Shown piece by piece: positions 1-6,463 of a stretch of DNA of 16,308 bases. Numbering within the stretch: the first letter of the stretch is position 1; every line of letters starts with the position of its first letter. The DNA is from Methylococcales bacterium (lineage in GTDB: Bacteria > Pseudomonadota > Gammaproteobacteria > Methylococcales > Methylomonadaceae): assembly GCA_009692395.1 (NCBI GenBank), contig SHZG01000024.1:1-16308 (forward strand), given 5' to 3'. The notes under the pieces were generated by a model, which saw only the letters and a program-made list of their open reading frames with translations, did no database searches and was not told where the DNA came from. The translations under genes and the position numbers were made by a program.

Positions 1-145
1 TGGAATTCTTGCCGCCTTATTCACCTGACTTAAATCCTATTGAACACAAATGGGCGCAAGCTAAAGCACTTAGAAGAAAGAAAAACTGCTCCACTGATAC
101 ACTGTTCTCTCAGCTCTTTTAAATCATTTTATTTTGCTTTGGCTA
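1..145 (+). mobile_element. IS630-family element, right part (copy A)
   Basis: This is the right end of an IS630/Tc1-type insertion sequence whose left part lies outside the window. It holds the transposase 3' end (3-122) and then a terminal repeat ending TGCTTTGGCTATA at 135-147. The same 13 bases recur at 231-243, where the end of a second element lies. IS630 elements insert at TA and duplicate it, so the exact boundary is uncertain by 2 bp (TATA at 144-147). Beyond it the sequence is the beginning of another IS630 transposase read on the opposite strand, which shows that copy A landed inside copy B. Confidence 0.8.
3..122 (+). CDS. IS630-family transposase, C-terminal fragment (cut by window edge)
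   Basis: The reading frame that starts at base 3 encodes 39 residues and a TAA stop. It contains LPPYSPDLNPIEHKW, the hallmark of the DDE_3 catalytic domain of IS630/Tc1 transposases; the Glu of NPIEH is the third acidic residue of the catalytic triad. After it comes a short basic tail (KALRRKK). The start is outside the window, so whether the enzyme is intact cannot be judged. The frame is clean to its natural-looking end. Confidence 0.85.
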   Translation, partial: EFLPPYSPDLNPIEHKWAQAKALRRKKNCSTDTLFSQLF

Positions 146-205
146 TAGCCCTTCTTGTTCTTTAATCGTCAATACTTTTTGGCGGAAATCGGCTGAATAT
201 GTCAT
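146..205 (-). pseudogene. IS630-family transposase, N-terminal fragment (20 codons)
   Basis: The minus-strand ATG at 205-203 opens MTYSADFRQKVLTIKEQEGL, which resembles the usual start of IS630-type transposases (M-x-Y-S-x-D-F-R-x-K-V-L ... E-G-L-S, leading into a helix-turn-helix). The frame then hits TAG at 145-143, in the terminal repeat of copy A. It is a fragment created by the nested insertion and cannot encode a working enzyme here. Confidence 0.75.
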
Positions 206-243
206 CTAATTTAAAATAATCAAATTATACTGCTTTGGCTATA
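146..243 (-). mobile_element. IS630-family element, left end remnant (copy B), interrupted by copy A
   Basis: Read on the minus strand from 243, the sequence begins TATAGCCAAAGCA (terminal repeat). After a 25-nt AT-rich leader comes an ATG at 205-203 that opens a typical IS630 transposase N-terminus. At about 148 this coding sequence stops matching and the end of copy A begins. Copy B is therefore split by copy A; its remainder should lie to the left of the window. Its outer end abuts mltF codons, so copy B is the element that broke mltF. Confidence 0.75.
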
Positions 244-1596
244 TCACACACTACGCTAGATCAAATTAAGCAGTCTGGGGTGCTACACGTCTTAACCAGA
301 ACTGACCCGACAACCTATTATCAAAGTGCTGAGGGTGATGCAGGATTGGAATACGATCTCATTACCCTGTTTGCAAAGCACTTAGGCGTTAAAGTTAAGA
401 TTGAAGTGCCTAATACCTTTGATGAAATTTTAAGTAAAATTGCCGAAGGCAAAGCCGATATTGCCGCCGCAGGCCTAACGCTTACCGAAGCGCGTAAAAA
501 AACCATGCGTTTCGCACCTGCGTATTACGAAGTCACTGAACAACTGATTTACCGTTCAGGAACCCGCCGCCCTATTGATATTGACAGCTTAAGTAACGGC
601 ATTCTTGAAGTCACTAAAGGCACGAGTCACGTTGACTCACTGTCTCAATTAAAACAAACTAATTATCCATTAAATTGGGCAGAGAATGAGCAATTAGACA
701 CCGATGGTCTGCTGTATCTGGTTAATGCAGGACTTATTGATTACACGGTCGCTGATTCCAATCAAGCGACGTTAATTCGCCGCTTTTATCCCAAACTCAA
801 TATTGCCTTTGATATTTCCACCGCGCGTCAATTGGCGTGGGCGTTAAGCCCCTCTAATGACACCAGTTTATACGATGAAGTAGTGGTGTTTTTCAATCGC
901 ATTAAAGCCGATAAAACCTTAGATCAACTGCTAGAAAAACATTATGGACACACCAACAGCCTAAGTTATGTTGATAACTGCCAATTTCGCCAACACCAAA
1001 AAACTCGCCTGCCAACTTATCAATACAACTTTAACGTAGCGGCCTTGTTATACGACATAGATTGGCGGTTATTGGCAGCTATTGGTTATCAAGAATCCCA
1101 TTGGTTAGCCAATGCTGAATCTTCGCATGGTGTGCAAGGTATTATGATGTTGACCGAGGACACGGCTGATTTTCTCAATATCAAAGACCGAACCGATCCA
1201 GTACAAAGTATTGATGGTGGTGCGCGTTATTTTAAACAGCGACTTAATATTATCTCTGACAAAATTCCTCAACCCGACCGCACATGGTTTGCCTTAGCGT
1301 CTTACAATGTTGGCATGGGGCATCTCGAAGATGCTAGACGACTCACCGAATTACAAGGCGGTAATCCAGATAAATGGGTAGATGTTAAACAACGCCTGCC
1401 GTTATTAACCGAAGAAAAATGGCATCAACAAACTAAACACGGCTACGCCAGAGGCGATGAACCTGTGCGTTATGTAGAAAACATACGCAGTTATTATGAT
1501 TTATTAGTGTGGCTTACCGAAGAAAATCAGATTCAGAATGATGCAATGGCTATCAAGACCCCTCCTGAATCTGAAGCAGTTTATGATTTAAAGTAG
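235..1596 (+). CDS. mltF: MltF-like membrane-bound lytic murein transglycosylase, N-terminus lost to IS insertion
   Basis: MltF cleaves the MurNAc-GlcNAc bond of peptidoglycan at the outer membrane. An SBP_bac_3-type regulatory domain (about residues 8-240, from LDQIKQSGVLHVLTR) precedes a C-terminal SLT lysozyme-like domain (about 265-410). The catalytic Glu is E287 in AAIGYQESHW; MMLTEDTA and ALASYNVG are further SLT motifs, and VKQRLPLLTE and YVENIRSYY match the E. coli protein closely. The E. coli protein has about 33 residues of signal/anchor before this point; here none remain. The only start is a TTG at 235 inside the IS630 terminal repeat, with no Shine-Dalgarno sequence, and the first mltF-derived codon is about 244. 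The rest of the frame is intact. The product, if made, should stay in the cytoplasm, so the gene is probably functionally dead. Confidence 0.85.
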   Translation: MAISHTTLDQIKQSGVLHVLTRTDPTTYYQSAEGDAGLEYDLITLFAKHLGVKVKIEVPNTFDEILSKIAEGKADIAAAGLTLTEARKKTMRFAPAYYEVTEQLIYRSGTRRPIDIDSLSNGILEVTKGTSHVDSLSQLKQTNYPLNWAENEQLDTDGLLYLVNAGLIDYTVADSNQATLIRRFYPKLNIAFDISTARQLAWALSPSNDTSLYDEVVVFFNRIKADKTLDQLLEKHYGHTNSLSYVDNCQFRQHQKTRLPTYQYNFNVAALLYDIDWRLLAAIGYQESHWLANAESSHGVQGIMMLTEDTADFLNIKDRTDPVQSIDGGARYFKQRLNIISDKIPQPDRTWFALASYNVGMGHLEDARRLTELQGGNPDKWVDVKQRLPLLTEEKWHQQTKHGYARGDEPVRYVENIRSYYDLLVWLTEENQIQNDAMAIKTPPESEAVYDLK

Positions 1597-1619
1597 GGTG
1601 GGCAGTTTTTTTGCCCACC
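1597..1619. repeat. Hairpin between convergent mltF and tadA
   Basis: GGTGGGCA (1597-1604) and TGCCCACC (1612-1619) form a perfect 8-bp stem with a 7-nt T-rich loop, starting one base after the mltF stop and ending 8 nt before the tadA stop. The T run is in the loop rather than after the stem, so this is not a standard intrinsic terminator. The GTAGGGTGGGCA motif is a common dispersed bacterial repeat by recollection. It may still protect or end both converging transcripts. Confidence 0.6.
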
Positions 1620-1627
1620 AAGAGAAA

Positions 1628-2143
1628 CTACCGTCGAGCGCGAAAAAAATCGCGTAATAAATCCCCGCATTCCGTTTTCAATACGCCGCCTTGCCAATCG
1701 ACTTTGTGATTCAGAAACGGCGCATCAGTCAAACTCAAGGCATTACACACCGCGCCGCGTTTAGGATCAAACGCACCAAATACCAGTCGCTTGATACGCG
1801 CATGACTGATTGCTCCCATGCACATCACACACGGCTCTAACGTGACATACAAGGTAGTATCAATCAGTCGATAATTTTCCACTGCTTTGCCTGCGTGGCG
1901 TAATGCAACCACTTCCGCATGAGCCGTAGGATCATGATTGGCAATTGAATCATTCCAACCTTCGGCAATACATTGATTATTTTTAATCAACAACGCGCCG
2001 ACTGGTACTTCACCGCGTGCTGCGGCGCGTTGTGCTAAGCGTATCGCGTAACGCATCCACGCTTCATCGTTAGTTAAATCGGAATCTGAATAGACCTGCG
2101 AGGTTTCTAAAACCTCGCAGGTCTTGGAGGTGTTTATTCCCAT
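1628..2143 (-). CDS. tadA: tRNA-specific adenosine deaminase TadA
   Basis: TadA deaminates A34 to inosine in the anticodon of tRNA-Arg(ACG). The zinc deaminase signature is complete: H75-A-E77 in DPTAHAEVVAL (zinc ligand and proton-shuttling Glu) and PCVMC with C105 and C108. NYRLIDTTLYVTLEPC and the C-terminal DFFRAR match the E. coli enzyme. The ATG at 2143 lies within the guaA 3' end (10-nt overlap), which suggests translational coupling. The next in-frame start is M30 (2056), which falls at the Met inside the family-conserved WMR motif and would make the protein unusually short at its N-terminus, so 2143 is preferred. Residues 7-17 are encoded by a 33-bp palindrome (2092-2124) not expected in this family, making the first 20 or so residues odd. 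Confidence 0.9.
   Translation of the reverse strand: MGINTSKTCEVLETSQVYSDSDLTNDEAWMRYAIRLAQRAAARGEVPVGALLIKNNQCIAEGWNDSIANHDPTAHAEVVALRHAGKAVENYRLIDTTLYVTLEPCVMCMGAISHARIKRLVFGAFDPKRGAVCNALSLTDAPFLNHKVDWQGGVLKTECGDLLRDFFRARR
2092..2124. repeat. 33-bp palindrome, family 1, inside the tadA 5' end
   Basis: AGACCTGCGAGGTTT (2092-2106) and AAACCTCGCAGGTCT (2110-2124) are 15-bp perfect arms around CTA. The same design with a changed centre recurs at 4528-4560. It lies just inside the tadA reading frame, 3' of guaA. Confidence 0.85.
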
Positions 2144-3717
2144 TCAATCGTAGCAGGTGGTTTGCCGCTAATGTCATAAGTGACCCGTGAAATTCCAGCC
2201 ACTTCATTAATTATCCGCCGTGAGATTAAATCCAAGAATTCATAAGGCAAATGCGCCCAGCGCGCGGTCATAAAATCAATGGTTTCCACTGCGCGAATGG
2301 CGATGACGTAATCATAACGGCGACCATCACCCATTACGCCCACCGATTTAACAGGCAAGAACACTGCAAACGCTTGGCTGACTTTATCGTATAAATCATG
2401 GCGATACAGTTCTTCAATAAAAATGGCATCGGCTTTGCGCAATAAATCGGCAAATTCTTTTTTCACTTCGCCCAAAATACGCACACCTAAACCTGGGCCA
2501 GGGAACGGATGACGGTAGACCATATCGGCTGGTAGCCCCAATTCCACGCCTAATTTCCGTACTTCGTCTTTAAACAATTCGCGTAATGGTTCAACCAATT
2601 TCAGGGTCATATTTTCAGGCAAACCGCCAACATTGTGGTGTGATTTAATCAAATGCGCTTTGCCACTTTTAGAACCTGCTGATTCAATCACGTCTGGGTA
2701 AATCGTGCCTTGTGCCAACCATTTGGCATCTTTAATTTTGCCTGCTTCATCATCAAAAATGTCGATGAATAAATTACCGATGATTTTACGTTTTTGTTCA
2801 GGATCAGTAATTCCGCTGAGCGCGTCTAAATAACGTTGTTCCGCATTCACGCGTATAACTTTCACCCCTAAATGCTCGGCAAAAATCGCCATCACTGCAT
2901 CGCCTTCATTCAAGCGTAACAAGCCCGTATCAACAAATACGCAGGTTAATTGCGTGCCTATCGCTTTATGCAATAGTGCCGCCACTACCGATGAATCCAC
3001 ACCGCCCGATAAGCCCAAAATCACATGATCTGTACCTACTTTTTCACGAACTGATCGAACGCTTTCTTCAATAATATTGCTAGAATTCCAAAGGGCATCA
3101 CAGCCACACAAATCCAAAACAAAACGCGATAAAATGCGTCCGCCTTGCTTTGTGTGCGTAACTTCTGGATGAAATTGCAATGCGTAAAAGCCTTTAGCTT
3201 CATTAGCAATCCCCGCAATTGGCGCGCCGTCTGAACTGGCAATTAGGATAAAACCGTCAGGCAATTCAGTCACTCTGTCGCCATGACTCATCCACACATC
3301 CAGCAAACCAAAACCTTCCGCCGATAAATGGTCTTCAATCCCCGATAATAATTGTGAATGCCCACGCGCCCGAATTTGCGCATAACCAAATTCACGATGG
3401 TCAGAGGTTTCGACTTTACCACCTAATTGTTCCGTCATAGTTTGCATTCCATAACAAATACCTAATACAGGCACGCCCAATTCAAACACCGCTTGTGGCG
3501 CACGCGGCGTATCGATACTGGTCACAGTATCAGGGCCACCCGATAAAATAATGCCATTGGGCGCGAAGTTTTTCACTTCGTCATCACTGCATTCGCAGGA
3601 ATAAATTTCACAATACACGCCGATTTCACGAATGCGCCGTGCGATAAGTTGGGTGTATTGCGAGCCGAAATCGAGGATGAGAATTTTGTGAGTATGGATG
3701 TTTGAGACTGGTTTCAT
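2134..3717 (-). CDS. guaA: GMP synthase (glutamine-hydrolysing)
   Basis: GuaA converts XMP, ATP and glutamine to GMP in the cytoplasm, the last step of guanine nucleotide synthesis. At 527 residues it matches the E. coli enzyme (525). The N-terminal class I glutamine amidotransferase domain has its nucleophile C88 in GICYGMQ and the partners H183 and E185 in QFHPEVTHT. The ATP-pyrophosphatase domain has the PP-loop LSGGVDSS (residues 236-243). The dimerisation domain ends with the invariant KPPATIEWE. The start at MKPVSNIHTHKILILDFGSQ fits the family. No guaB lies upstream; the gene is divergent from hisB and has its own promoter, and it is followed by the overlapping tadA. Confidence 0.97.
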   Translation of the reverse strand: MKPVSNIHTHKILILDFGSQYTQLIARRIREIGVYCEIYSCECSDDEVKNFAPNGIILSGGPDTVTSIDTPRAPQAVFELGVPVLGICYGMQTMTEQLGGKVETSDHREFGYAQIRARGHSQLLSGIEDHLSAEGFGLLDVWMSHGDRVTELPDGFILIASSDGAPIAGIANEAKGFYALQFHPEVTHTKQGGRILSRFVLDLCGCDALWNSSNIIEESVRSVREKVGTDHVILGLSGGVDSSVVAALLHKAIGTQLTCVFVDTGLLRLNEGDAVMAIFAEHLGVKVIRVNAEQRYLDALSGITDPEQKRKIIGNLFIDIFDDEAGKIKDAKWLAQGTIYPDVIESAGSKSGKAHLIKSHHNVGGLPENMTLKLVEPLRELFKDEVRKLGVELGLPADMVYRHPFPGPGLGVRILGEVKKEFADLLRKADAIFIEELYRHDLYDKVSQAFAVFLPVKSVGVMGDGRRYDYVIAIRAVETIDFMTARWAHLPYEFLDLISRRIINEVAGISRVTYDISGKPPATIEWE

Positions 3718-3783
3718 GATGACCGTTATTTGATTGAATAAATGGTTGCTACAAAGTAAGCGACAGTATTTTTGCTAACAGTC

Positions 3784-3814
3784 ATTATAACAATTAAGCT
3801 CAATACACGGGCAA
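3784..3814 (-). promoter_or_regulatory. Candidate guaA promoter with extended -10
   Basis: On the minus strand TGTTATAAT (3792-3784) is a perfect extended -10 (TGn plus TATAAT). A weak -35, TTGCCC, lies at 3814-3809 with a 19-nt spacer, slightly long but tolerable for an extended -10 promoter. The start codon of guaA is about 65 nt downstream. No purine riboswitch-like structure was seen in that leader. Confidence 0.55.
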
Positions 3815-3836
3815 AACTCATGATGTTCTTTTTAAG

Positions 3837-3879
3837 CTAGTGCAGGCACGTTTAAAATACCACTAGAAACGTGTAAGAT
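3837..3879 (+). promoter_or_regulatory. Candidate hisB promoter with two interleaved inverted repeats
   Basis: A weak promoter, TTTAAA (3851-3856), 17-nt spacer, TAAGAT (3874-3879), lies about 34 nt upstream of the hisB ATG. Two inverted repeats interleave across it: CTAGTG (3837-3842) with CACTAG (3861-3866), and CACGTTT (3847-3853) with AAACGTG (3867-3873). As DNA these would be operator-like. No leader with runs of His codons is present, so classical his attenuation is not supported. Confidence 0.35.
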
Positions 3880-3912
3880 GTCGCTTATTTCTAGTCTATT
3901 TTAACTAAACAA

Positions 3913-4506
3913 ATGACTCAACGAATAGCCCAAGTCGAGCGTAATACGCTTGAAACTCAAATTAAAATTAACATCAATTTAGATGGCACAGGTAAATCCT
4001 CATTTGTTACAGGTGTGCCTTTTTTAGATCACATGATGGATCAAATTGCTAGGCATGGCTTGATTGATATGGACATCGTCGCGCATGGTGATTTACAAAT
4101 TGATGCCCATCACACGGTGGAAGATATAGGCATTACTTTAGGCATGGCGTTTGCTCAAGCACTCGGTGATAAAAAAGGCATTTCACGTTATGGTTATGCT
4201 TATGTGCCGTTGGATGAAGCCTTATCGCGGGTAGTGATTGATTTTTCAGGTCGGTCTGGCTTGTTTTATGAGGTCAAATATCCCAGAGCGTCAATCGGCG
4301 GTTTTGATGTCGATTTGTTCCGTGAATTTTTTCAAGGCTTTGTTAATCATGCGGGTGTCACGCTGCATATTGATAATTTGAAAGGCGCGAATGCTCACCA
4401 TGTTGCGGAAACTATCTTTAAAGCATTAGGTCGCGCTATCCGTATGGCTATTACCGCCGATGAGCGCATGGCGGGTATAATGCCGTCTACTAAAGGCGTG
4501 CTTTAA
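3913..4506 (+). CDS. hisB: Imidazoleglycerol-phosphate dehydratase
   Basis: HisB removes water from imidazole-glycerol phosphate to give imidazole-acetol phosphate in histidine synthesis. It is the stand-alone dehydratase of 197 residues, not the bifunctional phosphatase fusion of E. coli. Both manganese-binding motifs are present: HHTVED (residues 66-71) and AHHVAET (161-167). The N-terminal RNTLETQI and the end GIMPSTKGVL are typical. It is the first gene of the his-tat run, divergent from guaA; no clear Shine-Dalgarno sequence precedes the ATG. A palindrome follows before hisH. Confidence 0.96.
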   Translation: MTQRIAQVERNTLETQIKININLDGTGKSSFVTGVPFLDHMMDQIARHGLIDMDIVAHGDLQIDAHHTVEDIGITLGMAFAQALGDKKGISRYGYAYVPLDEALSRVVIDFSGRSGLFYEVKYPRASIGGFDVDLFREFFQGFVNHAGVTLHIDNLKGANAHHVAETIFKALGRAIRMAITADERMAGIMPSTKGVL

Positions 4507-4527
4507 TACCGTCTGCAATCCATAAAC

Positions 4528-4560
4528 AGACCTGTCAGGTTTTAAAAACCTGACAGGTCT
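4528..4560. repeat. 33-bp palindrome, family 1, between hisB and hisH
   Basis: AGACCTGTCAGGTTTT (4528-4543) and AAAACCTGACAGGTCT (4545-4560) are 16-bp perfect arms separated by one A. It differs from the copy at 2092-2124 mainly at the central TC/CG of each arm, with both arms changed together. Inside the polycistronic mRNA it would make a strong stem-loop; no T tract follows, so it is not an obvious terminator. Confidence 0.85.
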
Positions 4561-4590
4561 ACGCTATCGCCTACTATCATATTAATACTT

Positions 4591-5232
4591 ATGTCTTCTG
4601 TTGCTGTCATTGATTACGGAATGGGTAATTTACATTCCATTGCCAAAGCTTTACAACACGCCGCCCCCAAAGTGGATGTGTTAGTAACCGCTCACGCAAA
4701 TGAAATTTTAAACGCGGATAGAGTCGTTTTTCCTGGTGTGGGTGCAATGCGTGATTGTATGCAGGCATTGCAACAATCTGGCTTGGATAAGATTATTAAA
4801 CAAGTTGCTACCACGAAACCGCTGTTAGGTATTTGCTTGGGAATGCAGGCGTTATTAACTGACAGTGCGGAAAATGGGCATACCGATGGGTTGAACATTT
4901 TCCAAGGTCATGTCGTGCATTTTCCAGAACCGCTACACGATGCTCAAGGCGAAATATTAAAAGTGCCGCACATGGGCTGGAATCAAGTCGCACAACGCCC
5001 GCACCCGTTATGGGCAAACATCCCGCAAAACAGCCGCTTTTATTTTGTGCATAGTTATTATGCGCAACCTGATGATGCGTCTGTGATTGCCGCAACCACC
5101 GATTATCCCGATGCCTTCGCCTGTGCGTTAGCTAACAAAAACATTTTTGCCGTACAATTTCACCCTGAAAAAAGTCAGGCAGTTGGCTTACAACTGCTAC
5201 AAAACTTTTTACACTGGAATGGTCAAGTCTAA
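4591..5232 (+). CDS. hisH: Imidazole glycerol phosphate synthase, glutaminase subunit HisH
   Basis: HisH hydrolyses glutamine and passes ammonia through the HisF barrel. The class I amidotransferase triad is visible: C82 in LGICLGMQ, with H191 and E193 in VQFHPEKS. The P-loop-like GVGAMRDC (residues 49-56) and PHMGWNQV are HisH signatures. At 213 residues it is of normal length. It sits 84 nt after hisB, with a palindrome in the gap, and lacks a clear Shine-Dalgarno sequence. Confidence 0.96.
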   Translation: MSSVAVIDYGMGNLHSIAKALQHAAPKVDVLVTAHANEILNADRVVFPGVGAMRDCMQALQQSGLDKIIKQVATTKPLLGICLGMQALLTDSAENGHTDGLNIFQGHVVHFPEPLHDAQGEILKVPHMGWNQVAQRPHPLWANIPQNSRFYFVHSYYAQPDDASVIAATTDYPDAFACALANKNIFAVQFHPEKSQAVGLQLLQNFLHWNGQV

Positions 5233-5237
5233 TCAAC

Positions 5238-5271
5238 ATGACTGCCAGTCCTTCAAAGGACTGGCAGTCAT
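5238..5271. repeat. 34-bp palindrome, family 2, between hisH and hisA
   Basis: ATGACTGCCAGTCCTT (5238-5253) and AAGGACTGGCAGTCAT (5256-5271) are 16-bp perfect arms around CA. It begins 6 nt after the hisH stop. Its first three bases happen to be an in-frame ATG for hisA, which can mislead start calling. A relative with the same ACTGCCAGTC core lies at 10730-10762. Confidence 0.85.
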
Positions 5272-5288
5272 TAACTTTTGAGGTTTTT

Positions 5289-6023
5289 ATGCTGTTAATC
5301 CCCGCTATTGATTTAAAAGATGGAAAATGTGTGCGCCTACGTCAAGGACGCATGGAAGATGACACGGTATTTTCTGACAACCCTGTTGAAGTCGCAGGTC
5401 GTTGGGTAGCCTTAGGTGCAAGACGCATCCATTTAGTCGATTTAGATGGCGCGTTTGCAGGCAGACCCCGAAATGCTGACGTGATTCACGCAATTGTTGA
5501 AGCCTATCCCAACGTCTCCGTACAAATCGGCGGCGGTATTCGTGATGAAGATACTATTCAAGCCTATTTGAATGCAGGCGTGGAATACGTCATTATCGGC
5601 ACAAAAGCCGTCAACGAACCGCATTTTGTCCGTGATATGGCAATTGAATACCCACGCCGTATTATCGTTGGCTTAGATGCCAAAGACGGCAAAGTGGCGA
5701 TTGATGGTTGGTCAAAACTCTCCAAACATGACGTAATCGATTTAGCGCAACACTTTGAATCCGATGGTGTAGAAGCCATTATTTACACCGATATTTCCAG
5801 AGATGGCATGATGCAAGGTGTCAACGTCGAAGCCACTGCCCGTTTAGCCCGCGCCATTACCATTCCTGTTATCGCCTCAGGCGGCATCACCAACATGGAT
5901 GATATTCACGCCTTAGGTAAAGTGGCGCATGAAGGCATTATGGGTGCGATTACAGGTCGGGCAATTTATGAAGGCACTTTGGATTTTGCAGAAGCGGAGA
6001 GGATTGCTGAGACTTACGCATGA
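5289..6023 (+). CDS. hisA: Phosphoribosylformimino-AICAR ribotide isomerase
   Basis: HisA is the (beta/alpha)8-barrel isomerase that opens the ribose of ProFAR before IGP synthesis. Catalytic D8 is in MLLIPAIDLK and the second Asp is D130 in IIVGLDAKDG; phosphate-binding GGGIR and ASGGI loops are present. The start chosen is the ATG at 5289, with GAGG 5 nt upstream. It gives 244 residues (E. coli 245) and begins exactly where the family does. An in-frame ATG at 5238 would add 17 residues encoded largely by a palindrome and is rejected. The stop codon overlaps the next gene as ATGA. Confidence 0.96.
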   Translation: MLLIPAIDLKDGKCVRLRQGRMEDDTVFSDNPVEVAGRWVALGARRIHLVDLDGAFAGRPRNADVIHAIVEAYPNVSVQIGGGIRDEDTIQAYLNAGVEYVIIGTKAVNEPHFVRDMAIEYPRRIIVGLDAKDGKVAIDGWSKLSKHDVIDLAQHFESDGVEAIIYTDISRDGMMQGVNVEATARLARAITIPVIASGGITNMDDIHALGKVAHEGIMGAITGRAIYEGTLDFAEAERIAETYA

Positions 6024-6451
6024 AAAATCCAGAAGAAATCAAAAAATTAGCTTACGAACGGCTTGTAGAGGCGCAAATTCTTTGCGATGCAGGAAAATAT
6101 AACGGTGCATTTTATCTCGCTGGATACAGTATTGAATTAATGCTCAAAGCAAAAATTTGTGAAAATTGGGGAATGCCGAATTTATTTGATGAAAAATACA
6201 CAGTTCATGGTATCAGTGACATCAGAAAAGCGATAAAAACACATGATATTGCTGTATTACTTATTTTTAGCGGCTTAAAAACTAAATTTGAGATAGCTAA
6301 AAGTGACAATATTTCACTCGCTCTAGCTAATGCAATTTTATTTGCAGATTCTGGTCAATGTCATTGGAGTGAACAAGTGCGTTATCAATCTGAACCGAAA
6401 GACGCGAGTAATGTTCAATACCTATGTAGACATACTACAAGACGACAATAG
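6020..6451 (+). CDS. HEPN domain protein, C-terminus apparently frameshifted
   Basis: The segment KYNGAFYLAGYSIELMLKAK (residues 26-45) is the typical helical core of the HEPN family, often RNase toxins or partners of minimal nucleotidyltransferases. The protein follows the family to HWSEQVRY (about residues 115-122) and then diverges into a Cys/Arg-rich tail ending at 6451. In the frame one base over, from about 6402 to a TAA at 6482, the sequence reads YVDILQDDNRGLLEWINNN, which looks like the usual HEPN ending (Gly-x-Leu-x-Trp-Ile). A single extra base between about 6380 and 6411 would explain this; the restored protein would be about 153 residues and overlap the next gene by 19 nt. The ATG overlaps the hisA stop. 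Activity is uncertain: no clear R-x4-6-H motif was seen. Confidence 0.7.
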   Translation: MKNPEEIKKLAYERLVEAQILCDAGKYNGAFYLAGYSIELMLKAKICENWGMPNLFDEKYTVHGISDIRKAIKTHDIAVLLIFSGLKTKFEIAKSDNISLALANAILFADSGQCHWSEQVRYQSEPKDASNVQYLCRHTTRRQ

Positions 6452-6463
6452 AGGATTACTCGA

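Larger units (their letters stand above)
135..243 (+). repeat. Pair of 13-bp IS630 terminal repeats
   Basis: TGCTTTGGCTATA occurs at 135-147 and again at 231-243, in the same orientation and 96 bp apart. The first is the right end of copy A and the second is the left end of the oppositely oriented copy B. Since left and right ends of one IS family are inverted repeats of each other, this arrangement is what a nested, opposite-orientation insertion predicts. Confidence 0.75.

Noticed and set aside
1597..1619. Intrinsic terminator for mltF
   Set aside because: The T run lies inside the loop, not after the stem; kept only as a hairpin or repeat.
3718..3912. Histidine leader-peptide attenuator before hisB
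   Set aside because: No short open frame with a run of His codons and no terminator/antiterminator pair was visible.
5238..5288. Longer hisA start at the ATG at 5238
   Set aside because: The added 17 residues are mostly palindrome-encoded; the ATG at 5289 has a good Shine-Dalgarno sequence and matches the family start exactly.
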